Origin: Thermoactinospora rubra
Lineage (GTDB): Bacteria; Actinomycetota; Actinomycetes; Streptosporangiales; Streptosporangiaceae
Direction of reading: 5' to 3'
Assembly (NCBI RefSeq): GCF_002093975.1
Contig: NZ_KZ084329.1
Span: forward strand, 204,173 to 268,172
Length of the DNA stretch: 64,000 nt
Made by a program: the position numbers and the translations under genes. Shown piece by piece: positions 8,684 through 17,886 of the stretch. Position 1 is the stretch's first letter. The number at the start of each line of letters is the position of its first letter. The notes under the pieces were generated by a model, which ran no database searches, was not told the origin of the DNA, and saw only the letters and a list, made by a program, of their open reading frames with translations.

Positions 8684-10045
8684 TCAGCCCGCGACGTTGG
8701 CCGCGCCGCCGACGAGCCCTTCGAGCTTGGCCTGGTAGGCCGAGGCGGCCTCGTCGGGCGGGGTGCCGGAGACGACCGCCGCCGTGGCCTCCTGCACGGC
8801 GACCGACACCTGCGGGTAGACCGCCAGCGGCGGCCGGTAGGCGGTGATCGGCAGCACCTCGTCGGCGATGAACTTCAGCATCGGGTCCGCGCCCAGCACC
8901 TCGTCGTTGACGTCCTTGCGGGCGCTGATGCGGACCTGCCCGGCCAGCTCGGCCTTGGTGGCCTCCTTGGAGTGCATGAAGCTCAGCAGCTCCCAGGCGA
9001 GCTTGCCGTTCTTGGTGAAGGGGTTGAGCACCCGCACCGCGCCGCCGGACATGGACACGAAGTCCTGTCCCCGGATCCCGGCGCCGGGCTGCTTGGCCGG
9101 GATCTTGGCGTAGCCGACGACCTGATCGCGGTCGGCCATCTTGGCGATGCCCGCCTGCGGCTCGACGACGGAGCGCCAGAAGTAGTCGCTCTCGGCCAGG
9201 ATGCCGATCTTGCCCTCGGCGAACTGGGCGAAGGACTTGTCGCGCCCCTTGGCCTCCTGCTGGAGCTTGGGGTCGCCCAGGCCGCTGCCGCCGTACAGCT
9301 GCCGGTAGAAGGCCAGGACGTCCTTCATGGCCTGGGAGGCGCCGGTCCACTTGCGGTCGGCGTAGATCTCCGCGCCCGCCCCGGCCAGCAGCGGCAGCAC
9401 GCCCTGCATGGTGGTCGCCTCGCCCATGGCGGTGCCGGCGTTGATCTGGACGGGCACGGGCACGCCGGCGTCCTTGAGCCTGCGGCCGGCGTCCAGGATG
9501 TCCTGCCAGCTCGTGGGCTGCCACGTCTCGGGCAGCCCGGCCTTTCTGAACAGGGCCTTGTTGTAGAACAGCACCCGCCCGTCGGTGCCGAGCGGCAGGC
9601 CGTACTTCTTGCCCTCGAAGACACCCAGGCCCTGGACGGCCTGCGGGATCTGCGTCCAGCCCTCCCAGGAGTCGACGCCGGGGCCGCCCACCTCGGCCAG
9701 CGGCTTGAGGTAGCCGGCCTGGGCGAACTCGCCGACCCAGATGCCGTCGACGGCGATGACGTCGGCGCCGCGCCGCGACTTCAGGTCCAGGGCCAGCCTG
9801 GTCTTGTACTGCTCGTCGTCCACGCCGCTGGGCTGGAAGAGCACCTTGACGTTGCGATGGGTGCTCTCGAACCGGGGGATGACCCAGTTCTTGATCCAGT
9901 CGGCGCCCTCGGCGTTCTTGCCGCCGGAGATGGCGTTGGCGGTGATCGTCAGCGTCACGGTCTCCGGTCCGGCCGGTCCGCCGGTGCCGCAGGCCGGCAG
10001 CGCGAGGACCAGGGCGAGGGGCACGGCCACGGGCAGCGGTCTCAC
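8684..10045 (-). CDS. ABC transporter substrate-binding lipoprotein (sugar type)
   Basis: 453 aa from GTG 10045, selected because GGAGG lies about 6 nt upstream and because this start gives a clean lipoprotein signal ending LALPACG (Cys 19). The mature part has the features of extracellular solute-binding protein family 1: WIKNWVIPRFESTHRNVKV, ADVIAVDGIWVGEFAQAGYL, GTDGRVLFYNKALFRKAGL and FAEGKIGILAESDYFW. Such proteins deliver oligosaccharides to a permease. No permease or ATPase gene is adjacent, so it is an orphan receptor. It is divergent from prcB and unrelated to protein degradation. Confidence 0.9.
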   Translation of the reverse strand: MRPLPVAVPLALVLALPACGTGGPAGPETVTLTITANAISGGKNAEGADWIKNWVIPRFESTHRNVKVLFQPSGVDDEQYKTRLALDLKSRRGADVIAVDGIWVGEFAQAGYLKPLAEVGGPGVDSWEGWTQIPQAVQGLGVFEGKKYGLPLGTDGRVLFYNKALFRKAGLPETWQPTSWQDILDAGRRLKDAGVPVPVQINAGTAMGEATTMQGVLPLLAGAGAEIYADRKWTGASQAMKDVLAFYRQLYGGSGLGDPKLQQEAKGRDKSFAQFAEGKIGILAESDYFWRSVVEPQAGIAKMADRDQVVGYAKIPAKQPGAGIRGQDFVSMSGGAVRVLNPFTKNGKLAWELLSFMHSKEATKAELAGQVRISARKDVNDEVLGADPMLKFIADEVLPITAYRPPLAVYPQVSVAVQEATAAVVSGTPPDEAASAYQAKLEGLVGGAANVAG

Positions 10046-10185
10046 AGCGGCCTCCAGCGTGGGATGGACGTGCAGACATACCGACAATCGCACGGGCCCC
10101 CGCGGGCGTAAAGAAACGATCTGGTGAACACAGCCGGTTCGCCGCCAGCTGATCGAGACGAGTGCAAGCGGGGGCAGAAGATGAG

Positions 10186-10191
10186 TAGGGT
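10186..10191 (+). promoter_or_regulatory. Candidate prcB -10 element
   Basis: TAGGGT lies 35 bp before the GTG at 10226, with TGCAAG about 17 bp upstream as a weak -35. If used, it excludes the upstream in-frame starts at 10124 and 10181. Confidence 0.5.
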
Positions 10192-10225
10192 CAAGCCTGT
10201 CGACGTATCGTTGGGAGGGAGTCGC

Positions 10226-11074
10226 GTGGCACCGCACAGGGATCTGCCCGCCGGATTGATGCACAACCTTTTCCAGAACACCGGCAACTCCTCGTTCACC
10301 GATTTTCTCGGGCACTACGCGCCCGAGCTGCTGCAGCGGCGGACGGAGCGGCTGGCGGCACCCATCGGCGACCAGGTCCCGCACGCCACCACGATCGCGG
10401 CGGCGACGTTCGCGGGCGGCGTGGTCATGGCGGGGGACCGCAGGTCGACCTCGGGGAACATCATTGCGCAGCGTGACATCGAGAAGGTGTTCCGCGCCGA
10501 CGACTACTCGTGCATGGGCATCGCGGGCACGGCCAGCACCGGCATCGAGATGGCCCGGCTGTTCCGCGTGGAGCTTGAGCACTACGAGAAGATGGAGGGC
10601 CGCACGCTGTCGGTGGCCGGCAAGGCCAACCGGCTGGCCACGATGATCCGCGGCAACCTCGGCATGGCGATGCAGGGGCTGGTGGTGGTGCCGCTGTTCG
10701 CCGCCTACGACCCCGACCGCGACGCGGGGCGGATCTTCAGCTACGACGTGGCCGGCGGGCCGTACGAGAAGGACCGCTACGACGCGATCGGGTCGGGCTC
10801 GATCTTCGCCAAGGGCGCGCTGAAGAAGCTCTACCGCGACGACGCCGGCGCCGACGACACGGTGACGATGCTCATCCAGGCGCTCTACGACGCCGCCGAC
10901 GACGACTCGGCCACCGGCGGCCCCGACGTGACCAGGAAGATCTGGCCGGTCGTGGCGGTGATCGACGACAACGGCTTCCGCCGCCTGGGCGACGAGGAGG
11001 TCGCCGAGGTCGTCCAGCACATGCTGGATGAGCGGATGATCTCCCCCGACGGCCCCATCGCCCCGCTGCGCTAG
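10226..11074 (+). CDS. prcB: 20S proteasome beta subunit
   Basis: 282 aa from GTG 10226, which has GGAGGGAG just upstream; in-frame starts at 10124 and 10181 lie at or before the probable -10. A propeptide of about 54 residues (including [16 protein letters not shown]) precedes the mature N-terminal nucleophile Thr in [22 protein letters not shown]. PrcB supplies the catalytic sites of the proteasome core and is autoprocessed on assembly with PrcA. The residue before the cleavage site is Ala (codon GCC), whereas Gly is usual. The body ([24 protein letters not shown]) is otherwise typical. prcA follows after 15 bp in one operon. Confidence 0.96.
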   Translation: MAPHRDLPAGLMHNLFQNTGNSSFTDFLGHYAPELLQRRTERLAAPIGDQVPHATTIAAATFAGGVVMAGDRRSTSGNIIAQRDIEKVFRADDYSCMGIAGTASTGIEMARLFRVELEHYEKMEGRTLSVAGKANRLATMIRGNLGMAMQGLVVVPLFAAYDPDRDAGRIFSYDVAGGPYEKDRYDAIGSGSIFAKGALKKLYRDDAGADDTVTMLIQALYDAADDDSATGGPDVTRKIWPVVAVIDDNGFRRLGDEEVAEVVQHMLDERMISPDGPIAPLR

Positions 11075-11089
11075 AAAGGATCACCTCCG

Positions 11090-11911
11090 GTGACCATGCC
11101 TTTTGGATACGCGTCCCCTGAGCAGATCATGCGGGACAAGGCGGACTACGCGCGCAAGGGCATCGCGCGTGGCCGCAGCGTCGTGGTGCTGCAGTACCAG
11201 GACGGCATCCTGTTCGTGGCGCCCAATCCGTCGCGGGCGCTGCACAAGATCAGCGAGATCTACGACCGCATCGGCTTCGCGGCGGTCGGGCGCTACAACG
11301 AGTTCGAGGAGCTGCGGCTGGGCGGCATCCGCTACGCCGACGTCAACGGCTACACCTACGACCGCTCCGACGTGACCGGCCGGGGGCTGGCCAACCTGTA
11401 CGCCTCCTTCCTCGGCAAGGCCTTCACCGAGCAGATCAAGTCGCTGGAGGTGGAGGTGGTGGTGGCCGAGGTGGGCGAGACGCCCGACCGCGACGCCATC
11501 TACCGGCTGACCTTCGACGGCTCGGTGTTCGACGAGCACGGTTTCACGGCGATGGGCGGCCAGGCCGAGGCGGTGGCCTCGCGGCTGAAGGAGCGCTACC
11601 GGGAGGGCATGCCGCTCGCGGAGGCGCTGGAGGTCGCGCTGGCGGCGCTGACCGAGCCGGGCGGGGAGCGTCCGGCGGTGGGGCAGCTGGAGGTGGCGGT
11701 GCTCGACCGCAACCGGGAGCACCGCAAGTTCCAGCGCCTGGTGGGGCCGCGGCTGGAGCGGCTGCTGGCGCGCCCGGCGGGCCAGCAGCAGGCCCAGCAG
11801 CAGGCCCAGGAGCAAGCCCAGGAGCCTTCGCAGGAGCAGCCCGCTCAGCAGGAGGGCGGCCAGCCGCCGACCGCGCCCGAGGGGCCGCTGGACGACGGCT
11901 CGGGCGGCTGA
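11090..11911 (+). CDS. prcA: 20S proteasome alpha subunit
   Basis: 273 aa from GTG 11090, with AAAGGA about 9 nt upstream; ATG 11096 is a close alternative. PrcA forms the outer rings of the core particle, gating entry and docking the ATPase or other activators. The family signature is clear: MPFGYASPEQIMRDKADYARKGIARGRS, LHKISEIYDRIGFAAVGRYNEFE and GYTYDRSDVTGRGLAN. The C-terminus after about residue 225 is a low-complexity Gln/Glu/Ala tail (QQQAQQQAQEQAQEPSQEQ), longer than usual and probably disordered. A strong terminator follows. Confidence 0.96.
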   Translation: MTMPFGYASPEQIMRDKADYARKGIARGRSVVVLQYQDGILFVAPNPSRALHKISEIYDRIGFAAVGRYNEFEELRLGGIRYADVNGYTYDRSDVTGRGLANLYASFLGKAFTEQIKSLEVEVVVAEVGETPDRDAIYRLTFDGSVFDEHGFTAMGGQAEAVASRLKERYREGMPLAEALEVALAALTEPGGERPAVGQLEVAVLDRNREHRKFQRLVGPRLERLLARPAGQQQAQQQAQEQAQEPSQEQPAQQEGGQPPTAPEGPLDDGSGG

Positions 11912-11928
11912 GGGCCTGTCCGCGCAGG

Positions 11929-11965
11929 GAAAGGGGCCGTCCCCGTCGGTGGGGCGGCCCCTTTC
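11929..11965 (+). terminator. Intrinsic hairpin after prcA
   Basis: Perfect 11-bp stem GAAAGGGGCCG / CGGCCCCTTTC with further inner pairing, 18 bp after the prcA stop. It separates prcBA from pafA. It lacks a long U tract, as is usual at this GC content. Confidence 0.8.
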
Positions 11966-12117
11966 GCGTGCGCCGGTGACGGGCTCGCGGGAGCCGTATG
12001 GCATGCCGCCGGAGGGGCGTGCCGAGCGCGGGCGGGAGCCGTACCGGAAAACCGGCGGAAAGAAAACCCGCGCCAAGATCTCTCCCGCCCGCCGATTCGG
12101 GGAACTAGTGTGAGGTG

Positions 12118-13476
12118 ATGGATCGTCGCATCTTCGGGCTGGAGAACGAGTACGGCGTGACGTGCACCTTCCGGGGGCAGCGCAGGCTGTCGCCGGACGA
12201 GGTCGCGCGGTACCTGTTCCGGCGAGTGGTGTCCTGGGGCCGATCGAGCAACGTCTTTCTCCGCAACGGCGCGCGCCTGTACCTGGACGTGGGCAGCCAT
12301 CCGGAGTACGCGACCCCCGAGTGTGACAACGTCGTCGAGCTCGTCACCCACGACAAGGCCGGCGAGCGCATCCTCGAGGGTCTGCTGGTGGACGCCGAGA
12401 AGCGGCTGCGCGAGGAGGGCATCGCCGGCGACATCTACCTGTTCAAGAACAACACCGACTCGGCCGGCAACTCCTACGGCTGCCACGAGAACTACCTCGT
12501 GGGCCGGCACGGGGAGTTCGGGCGCCTGGCCGATGTGCTGATACCTTTCCTGGTCACCCGGCAGATCATCTGCGGCGCCGGCAAGGTGCTGCAGACCCCG
12601 CGCGGGGCGGTGTACTGCGTCTCGCAGCGGGCCGAGCACATCTGGGAGGGCGTCTCGAGCGCCACCACGCGCAGCAGGCCGATCATCAACACGCGGGACG
12701 AGCCGCACGCCGACGCCGAGCGGTTCCGGCGGCTGCACGTCATCGTGGGCGACTCCAACATGAGCGAGACCACGATGCTGCTGAAGGTGGGCGCGACCGA
12801 CCTGGTGCTGCGCATGATCGAGGCGGGCACGGTGATGCGGGACCTGAGCCTGGAGAACCCGATCCGGGCGATCCGGGAGGTCTCGCACGACATGACGGGC
12901 CGCCGGCGGGTACGGCTGGCCAACGGCCGGGAGGCCTCGAGCCTGGAGATCCAGCAGGAGTACCTGTCCAAGGCCAAGGACTTCGTCGACCGGCGCGGCG
13001 GCGACGCGATCACGACGCGGGTGCTGGACCTGTGGGAGCGGACGCTGCGGGCGGTGGAGACGGGCAACCTCGACCTGGTCAGCCGCGAGATCGACTGGGT
13101 GACCAAGTACCAGCTGATCGAGCGCTACCGCCGCAAGTACGACCTGCCGCTGTCCAGCCCCCGGGTGGCCCAGCTGGACCTGGCCTACCACGACGTGCAC
13201 CGGCGGCGCGGCCTGTACTACCTGCTGCAGAAGCGCGACGCGGTGGAGCGGGTGGCCTCCGACGTGAAGATCTTCGAGGCCAAGTCGGTGCCGCCGCAGA
13301 CGACGCGGGCGCGGCTGCGCGGGGAGTTCATCAGGAAGGCCCAGGAGAAGCGGCGCGACTTCACCGTCGACTGGGTGCACCTGAAGCTGAACGACCAGGC
13401 GCAGCGCACGGTGCTGTGCAAGGATCCGTTCCGCAGCGTGGACGAGCGGGTGGACAAGCTCATCGCCGGGATGTAG
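12118..13476 (+). CDS. pafA: PafA, Pup-protein ligase
   Basis: 452 aa from ATG 12118. TAGTGT ends 6 nt before the ATG and no good ribosome site is present, so a leaderless message is likely. PafA is the glutamine-synthetase-like ligase that activates the C-terminal glutamate of Pup with ATP and joins it to substrate lysines. Diagnostic segments: [14 protein letters not shown] at the N-terminus (catalytic Glu region), [42 protein letters not shown] and [20 protein letters not shown]. It lacks the Dop-specific insert after the first strand. A short GCCCG/CGGGC hairpin follows the stop at 13481-13497. Confidence 0.97.
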   Translation: MDRRIFGLENEYGVTCTFRGQRRLSPDEVARYLFRRVVSWGRSSNVFLRNGARLYLDVGSHPEYATPECDNVVELVTHDKAGERILEGLLVDAEKRLREEGIAGDIYLFKNNTDSAGNSYGCHENYLVGRHGEFGRLADVLIPFLVTRQIICGAGKVLQTPRGAVYCVSQRAEHIWEGVSSATTRSRPIINTRDEPHADAERFRRLHVIVGDSNMSETTMLLKVGATDLVLRMIEAGTVMRDLSLENPIRAIREVSHDMTGRRRVRLANGREASSLEIQQEYLSKAKDFVDRRGGDAITTRVLDLWERTLRAVETGNLDLVSREIDWVTKYQLIERYRRKYDLPLSSPRVAQLDLAYHDVHRRRGLYYLLQKRDAVERVASDVKIFEAKSVPPQTTRARLRGEFIRKAQEKRRDFTVDWVHLKLNDQAQRTVLCKDPFRSVDERVDKLIAGM

Positions 13477-13557
13477 CCGCGCCCGTTTACCCCGGGCCTA
13501 CGCGGAAGTCGGGTAGGGTGGCGCGGTCCGCATCGAGAGTCTGCCGAGGAATTCGTC

Positions 13558-14466
13558 ATGCGCCGCGCTTTGGCCGTTGTGGCCGCCCTGCCACTGTTGT
13601 TCGCCGCCGCCTGCGGTTCGGGAGCGCCCGAGGCGCTGCAGGTGACGGGGAAGGTGGGGGCCAAGCCCGAGGCCACCTTCCCCACCGGCGCCCCCGCGAA
13701 GGTGTCCTCCTACCAGGTGCTGGACCCGGGCAAGGGGGCCCCGCTCGCCAAGGGCGAGACGGTCATGACCCACTACACGATCTGGACGTGGGACGGCAAG
13801 GACAACAAGGAGGAGATCTCCTCCTACACCGCCGACAACCCCGCCCCCATCAAGATCGACGACACGTTGCCGAAGGTCCTGGTGGAGGGCTTCACCAAGA
13901 CGAAGATGGGCGGCCGGTTCATGGCCGTGGTCGCGCCCGACGCCCTCACCAAGGAGGAGGCCGAGCGGGTCAAGAAGCAGGGCCAGGACCCGAACAAGAC
14001 CCAGGTGTTCGTCATGGACCCCATCTCGCTCATGCCGAAGGCCGCGCAGGGCAAGGAGACCGGCGAGACGGTCGAGGGGGTCAAGGTCGTCAACCCCGGC
14101 GGGGACAAGGCGCCCACGCTGACCACCAAGACCGATCTCAAGCCGCCGAAGGAGCTCGTGGTCAAGACCCTCATCCAGGGCACGGGCCCGAAGGTCGTGG
14201 CCACCGACACGGTCATCGCCCACTACACCGGCAAGATCTGGGGCACCGACAAGCAGTTCGACTCCAGCTGGAGCAGGGGCGAGGCGGCGACCTTCAGCCT
14301 GGACGGCGTGATCGCCGGGTGGCGTGAGGGGCTGACCGGGATCCCGCGGGGCAGCCGCGTGCTGCTGGTGATCCCGCCGGACAAGGGCTACGGCGACGAG
14401 GCCCAGAACGGCATCCCCGCCAAGAGCACGCTGGTGTTCGTGGTCGACGTCCTCTACGCGGGCTGA
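13558..14466 (+). CDS. Lipoprotein with two FKBP-type prolyl isomerase domains, first degenerate
   Basis: 302 aa from ATG 13558, with GAGGA 8 nt upstream and a TAGGGT -10 at 13514. A lipoprotein signal ends LLFAAACG (Cys 19). The second domain (about residues 195-302) has the FKBP pattern VIAHYTGKIWGTDKQFDSSW, GVIAGWREGLTGIPRGSRVLLVIPPDKGYG and STLVFVVDVLYAG. The first domain keeps VMTHYTIWTWDG and VLVEGFTKTKMGGR but lost the active-site core and carries a charged insert (EEAERVKKQGQDPNK). It probably folds secreted proteins outside the membrane. Paired FKBP genes after pafA are a conserved actinobacterial arrangement. Confidence 0.88.
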   Translation: MRRALAVVAALPLLFAAACGSGAPEALQVTGKVGAKPEATFPTGAPAKVSSYQVLDPGKGAPLAKGETVMTHYTIWTWDGKDNKEEISSYTADNPAPIKIDDTLPKVLVEGFTKTKMGGRFMAVVAPDALTKEEAERVKKQGQDPNKTQVFVMDPISLMPKAAQGKETGETVEGVKVVNPGGDKAPTLTTKTDLKPPKELVVKTLIQGTGPKVVATDTVIAHYTGKIWGTDKQFDSSWSRGEAATFSLDGVIAGWREGLTGIPRGSRVLLVIPPDKGYGDEAQNGIPAKSTLVFVVDVLYAG

Positions 14467-14522
14467 CAATCCGTCCAATAGCGCTGTCCGTGGGCGGGGT
14501 CGCGCCGGTAGCATCACGGGGC

Positions 14523-15413
14523 ATGCGCCGCTGGCTCGTGCTGCTGTCGCTGCTTGCCGCGTGCGGGTGCGCCCCGGGCGGCCAGGAGAAGGAGCTGAGG
14601 GTGGGCGGGGCGTTCGGCGCCAGGCCCACCGTCGTGTTCCCCTCGGGCGAGCCCGCGGGCAGGCTGCAGGTCGACCAGCTCGCCGAGGGCCGCGGGCCCG
14701 TGGTGCGGCAGGGCGACCTGGCGATCGTCCACTACACCGCCCACGTGTGGGACGGCCGGGACAACCGGCTGGTCGACTCCAGCTTCGCCCGGGGCGGCCC
14801 GGCCGCCTTCCCGGTCGGCAAGCTGCTGCCGGGGCTGGACCGGGCGCTGCGGGGCCGCAGGGTCGGCAGCCGCGTCGTCGCCGCCATCCCGCCCGCCGAG
14901 GGGTTCGGCGCGAACCCGCCGCGGGGCGTCGGGCCCGGCGACGACCTGCTCTACGTGATCGACATCCTGGGGACGCACGGCAAGGGCGTGCCGGGGAAGG
15001 CCGCGCGTTCCGGCGTGCTGGCCGGGGTGCGGATCAGCGGCGGGGCTCCCCCGCGGGTCGTCGTCCCGCGCGGGGAAGCGCCGGCCAGGTTCGCCGCCAA
15101 GGTGCTGGCCAGGGGCCGCGGGCCGAAGGTCGAGGCCGGGCGGCTCGTCGTCACCCAGTACGTGGGCGTGGTGTGGGCGGGCGGCCGGGTGTTCGACACG
15201 ACCTGGCGGGACGGCCGGCCCAAGGCGTTCACCGTCGGCGACGGCGCCGTGATCAAGGGCTGGGACCGCGCGCTGGTGGGCGTCCCGGCCGGCAGCCGCG
15301 TGGCGATGGTGGTGCCGCCCGCTCTGGGGTACGGCAAGGCGGGCCTGCCCGCGGCGGGCATCCGCGGCGGCGACACGCTCGTGTTCGTGGTCGACGTGCT
15401 GGCCGCCTACTGA
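14523..15413 (+). CDS. Second FKBP-type prolyl isomerase lipoprotein, two domains
   Basis: 296 aa from ATG 14523. TAGCAT ends 8 nt upstream and no ribosome site is seen, so the message is probably leaderless; the further upstream ATG at 14490 would precede the -10. The signal peptide MRRWLVLLSLLAACG places the lipid Cys at residue 14. Both FKBP domains look intact: LAIVHYTAHVWDGRDNRLVDSSF...GVGPGDDLLYVIDIL and LVVTQYVGVVWAGGRVFDTTW...VIKGWDRALVGVPAGSRVAMVV...DTLVFVVDVL. It is a tandem paralogue of the preceding gene and is likely a surface foldase. Confidence 0.88.
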   Translation: MRRWLVLLSLLAACGCAPGGQEKELRVGGAFGARPTVVFPSGEPAGRLQVDQLAEGRGPVVRQGDLAIVHYTAHVWDGRDNRLVDSSFARGGPAAFPVGKLLPGLDRALRGRRVGSRVVAAIPPAEGFGANPPRGVGPGDDLLYVIDILGTHGKGVPGKAARSGVLAGVRISGGAPPRVVVPRGEAPARFAAKVLARGRGPKVEAGRLVVTQYVGVVWAGGRVFDTTWRDGRPKAFTVGDGAVIKGWDRALVGVPAGSRVAMVVPPALGYGKAGLPAAGIRGGDTLVFVVDVLAAY

Positions 15414-15472
15414 CCGGTCGCGGGCGGGCGGGGGCGTCTGCCTCGGCATGCCGTACCGTGCCGGGACCGTCC

Positions 15473-15478
15473 TAGACT
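15473..15478 (+). promoter_or_regulatory. Leaderless -10 of the SufR-like gene
   Basis: TAGACT ends 6 nt before the GTG start at 15485 and there is no Shine-Dalgarno sequence, so transcription should begin at or next to the start codon. Confidence 0.6.
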
Positions 15479-15484
15479 CGCCAC

Positions 15485-16126
15485 GTGAGCCCTGAGGACC
15501 TCGACGCGCTGGCCTCCCTCCACGACCCGGTACGGCGCAGCCTGTATGAGCTGGTGTCCGCCGCCGGCGAGATCGGCAGGGCGCAGGCCGCCGAGGCGGT
15601 GGGGATCTCCCGCACGCTCGCCGCCTTCCACCTCGACAGGCTCGTCGAGGCCGGCCTGCTCGAAAGCGGGTTCAAGTCCCCCGCCCGCAAGGGCCCGGGC
15701 AGCGGCCGGCCCGCCAAGGTGTACCGCAGGGCCAAGGCCGAGCGGGTGGTGAGCCTGCCGCCGCGCGACTACGGGGAGCTGGCGGCGGTGCTGGCCGAGG
15801 TGGTGGAGGCGCTGGGCGCCGACGAGCGGGCCGAGGAGGCCGCCAGGCGGGCGGGTGAGCGCCTGGGCAGGCGACGCCGCGGCGAGCCCGTCACCGACGT
15901 GCTCAGGGCCCGCGGCTACGAACCCTACGCCGAGGGCGAGTCCGTGCGGCTGCGCAACTGCCCGTTCCACGCGCTGGCCGAGCGCCACCCGGTGCTCGTG
16001 TGCTCGATGAACCTGGCGCTGTGCCGGGGCCTGCTGGAGGGCCTGGGCCAGGACCCGGAGGCGGCCGTGATGGACCCCAGACCCGGGGAGTGCTGCGTGG
16101 CCCTTTCTAAAACAAACGAAAATTGA
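15485..16126 (+). CDS. ArsR/SufR-like winged-helix regulator with Cys-rich C-terminus
   Basis: 213 aa from GTG 15485. The N-terminal winged helix (residues about 5-75) contains RAQAAEAVGISRTLAAFHLDRLVEAGLLE and a basic wing (GPGSGRPAKVYRR). The C-terminal part has Cys in NCPFHALAERHP, VCSMNLALCRGLLEGLG and GECCVAL, the arrangement seen in COG2345 regulators such as SufR, which bind an Fe-S cluster and repress Fe-S assembly genes. No suf genes are in the window, so the target is unknown. The DUF3291 gene begins 12 bp later. The last codons are unusually AT-rich because they contain that gene's promoter. Confidence 0.78.
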   Translation: MSPEDLDALASLHDPVRRSLYELVSAAGEIGRAQAAEAVGISRTLAAFHLDRLVEAGLLESGFKSPARKGPGSGRPAKVYRRAKAERVVSLPPRDYGELAAVLAEVVEALGADERAEEAARRAGERLGRRRRGEPVTDVLRARGYEPYAEGESVRLRNCPFHALAERHPVLVCSMNLALCRGLLEGLGQDPEAAVMDPRPGECCVALSKTNEN

Positions 16127-16138
16127 CATAGTGGTGCC

Positions 16139-16648
16139 ATGCATCTCGCCCAGCTGAACGTGGCGCGCCTGCGCGCCCCCATCGACAGCCCCACCCTCGC
16201 CGAGTTCGTCGCCAATCTGGAGCCGATCAACAAGCTGTCCGACGCCGCGCCCGGCTTCGTGTGGCGGCTGAAGGAGAGCGAGGAGGACCCCACCCTCACC
16301 GTCCGGCACGACTACGGCGACGACCTGCTGATCAACTTCTCGGTGTGGGAGTCGCGCGAGACCCTGTGGAACTTCGTCTACAAGTCGCGCCACCTGGAGT
16401 TCCTGCGGCGCCGCCGCGAGTGGTTCCGCCACATGGCCGAGCCGTACACGGTGATGTGGTGGATCCCGCAGGGCGTGATCCCCACGCTGGCGGAGGGGAT
16501 GGAGCGGCTGGCGCGCCTGCGCGAGCACGGCCCCACCCCGCACGCCTTCACCTTCAGGGACTTCTACGAGCCGGCCGAGGTCGCCGGGGAGGCCACCGCG
16601 ACGCCCAGGCACATCTCGTCCTGGGTGCCCTCGCCCCAGACCACGTAG
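16139..16648 (+). CDS. DUF3291 family protein
   Basis: 169 aa from ATG 16139. CATAGT (16127-16132) ends 6 nt before the ATG, suggesting a leaderless message from a promoter lying in the end of the regulator gene. The sequence HLAQLNVARLRAPIDSPTLAEFVANLEPINKLSDAAPGFVWRL and the tryptophan-rich AEPYTVMWWIPQG fit DUF3291, a ferredoxin-like alpha-beta barrel related to monooxygenase-type dimers; no enzymatic role is established. Its last 85 bp overlap the 3' end of the convergent copper monooxygenase-like gene, so the two messages can pair. Confidence 0.82.
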   Translation: MHLAQLNVARLRAPIDSPTLAEFVANLEPINKLSDAAPGFVWRLKESEEDPTLTVRHDYGDDLLINFSVWESRETLWNFVYKSRHLEFLRRRREWFRHMAEPYTVMWWIPQGVIPTLAEGMERLARLREHGPTPHAFTFRDFYEPAEVAGEATATPRHISSWVPSPQTT

Positions 16649-17772
16649 CGGGGCGGCAGGTCGCGCAGCAGCGGCAGTTGCGCGCGCAGCGAGGCGTCGT
16701 GGGTGCAGGTGACCCTGATGACGTCGCCCCGCTTGACCTGGACCGGTTCGGCCAGCGGCCGCAGCGTCTGGTTGTCGAAGTCGTAGTCCGGCACCTCCAG
16801 CAGCTTCTTCGCGCCGGGCTTGCCGGGGTTGAGCTCCATGGAGATCGAGCGGCCCAGCAGGTGCATGTGGCCCAGCACCGCGTGGATGGTGGCGGGCTGC
16901 TCGACCGGGATGTCGCAGTGCTGGGTGTCGCCGGGGACCGGCTTGCCGCCGGAGCACAGCTGCGCCAGCTGGTCGGCGGCCTGGCCGGCCTCGGCGCCGA
17001 AGCGCTTGGCGACGTCGGCGATCGCGGCCGGCCGCTCGCACAGCGGGCCCTTCTCCTGCGGCGTGCAGGGCAGCTCGATGGGCGCCGGGAAGGTGGCGGT
17101 GCGCAGCGGCGTCAGCTTCCCCGAGGCCAGGCGCAGCCGCACGCTGGACTGGTCGGCGCCGGCCGGGCGGTCGCCCAGCGCGAGCGTGCTGTAGTGGATC
17201 TGCATCACCAGCGCGCTGCCGGCCGGCATCGGGTAGCCGAGCTTGGGGTCCAGCAGCACCTCGGCCACGCCGGGCGCCCACTGGCCGATCCACTCGCCCT
17301 CCTCGACCCCGGCGTCACCGAAGCACGTCCAGCCCTCGCCGGGGGAGGCGGCGTCCATCCGCCGCGCCTCGCCGGTCCTGTCGGCGTCCAGGCGGAACAG
17401 GATGGCGTGGTGCACCACCTCGGTGTTGCGCGGCTGGAACTGCGCGCCGGTGAGGAAGGTGTCCTCGCCGCTCAGCTTGGGGTCCAGCAGGAAGCAGCGG
17501 TACTCGTCGGTGCCGCCGGCCGGGGGCTTGGGGGTGTAGGCGGCGGGCATCGTCAGCGTGGCGAAGCGCTCGCCCGGCCGCAGTGGCTGGGCGGCCGGCG
17601 TGGTGGCGGCATGGTGCATCCCCTGGGAGGCGCTGGGGGCGGGGCTGGCCGCCGCGTGGGGGGAGGAAGACGCGTGATGGGAGGGCGTGCGCGTGGCGCC
17701 GCAGGCTGCCAGCGCGGGCAGCACGGCCAGGGCGGCCAGGGCGGCGGCGACCCGGAGGGACGTCCTTGTCAT
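16564..17772 (-). CDS. Copper type II monooxygenase-like lipoprotein (PHM/DBH fold)
   Basis: 402 aa from ATG 17772. A lipoprotein signal ends LPALAACG (Cys 24), followed by a Ser/His/Ala-rich linker to residue 60. The core has the copper ligands of ascorbate-dependent monooxygenases: His 121-122 in EVVHHAILFRLD, His 193 in MQIHYST, His 302 and His 304 in GHMHLLGR, and Met 387 in GTQDEMCLG. Animal relatives hydroxylate peptidylglycine or dopamine; the bacterial substrate is unknown. It would act outside the membrane. The 3' end overlaps the DUF3291 gene by 85 bp. Confidence 0.85.
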   Translation of the reverse strand: MTRTSLRVAAALAALAVLPALAACGATRTPSHHASSSPHAAASPAPSASQGMHHAATTPAAQPLRPGERFATLTMPAAYTPKPPAGGTDEYRCFLLDPKLSGEDTFLTGAQFQPRNTEVVHHAILFRLDADRTGEARRMDAASPGEGWTCFGDAGVEEGEWIGQWAPGVAEVLLDPKLGYPMPAGSALVMQIHYSTLALGDRPAGADQSSVRLRLASGKLTPLRTATFPAPIELPCTPQEKGPLCERPAAIADVAKRFGAEAGQAADQLAQLCSGGKPVPGDTQHCDIPVEQPATIHAVLGHMHLLGRSISMELNPGKPGAKKLLEVPDYDFDNQTLRPLAEPVQVKRGDVIRVTCTHDASLRAQLPLLRDLPPRYVVWGEGTQDEMCLGVAVASPATSAGS

Positions 17773-17886
17773 GCCTCCACGCTGCCGCGCGGGCGGCCGC
17801 GGCGGCGTCCTCCCTGGGGATGGACCGCCTCCGCCGTTCGGATGATCCCGTGAGGCCGCCGGTCGTAGCAGGGGCGGGCGGTCCCG

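Noticed and set aside
10124..10225. Longer N-terminus for PrcB
   Set aside because: It would place the start upstream of the best -10 element, and GTG 10226 has a strong ribosome site and a family-like propeptide.
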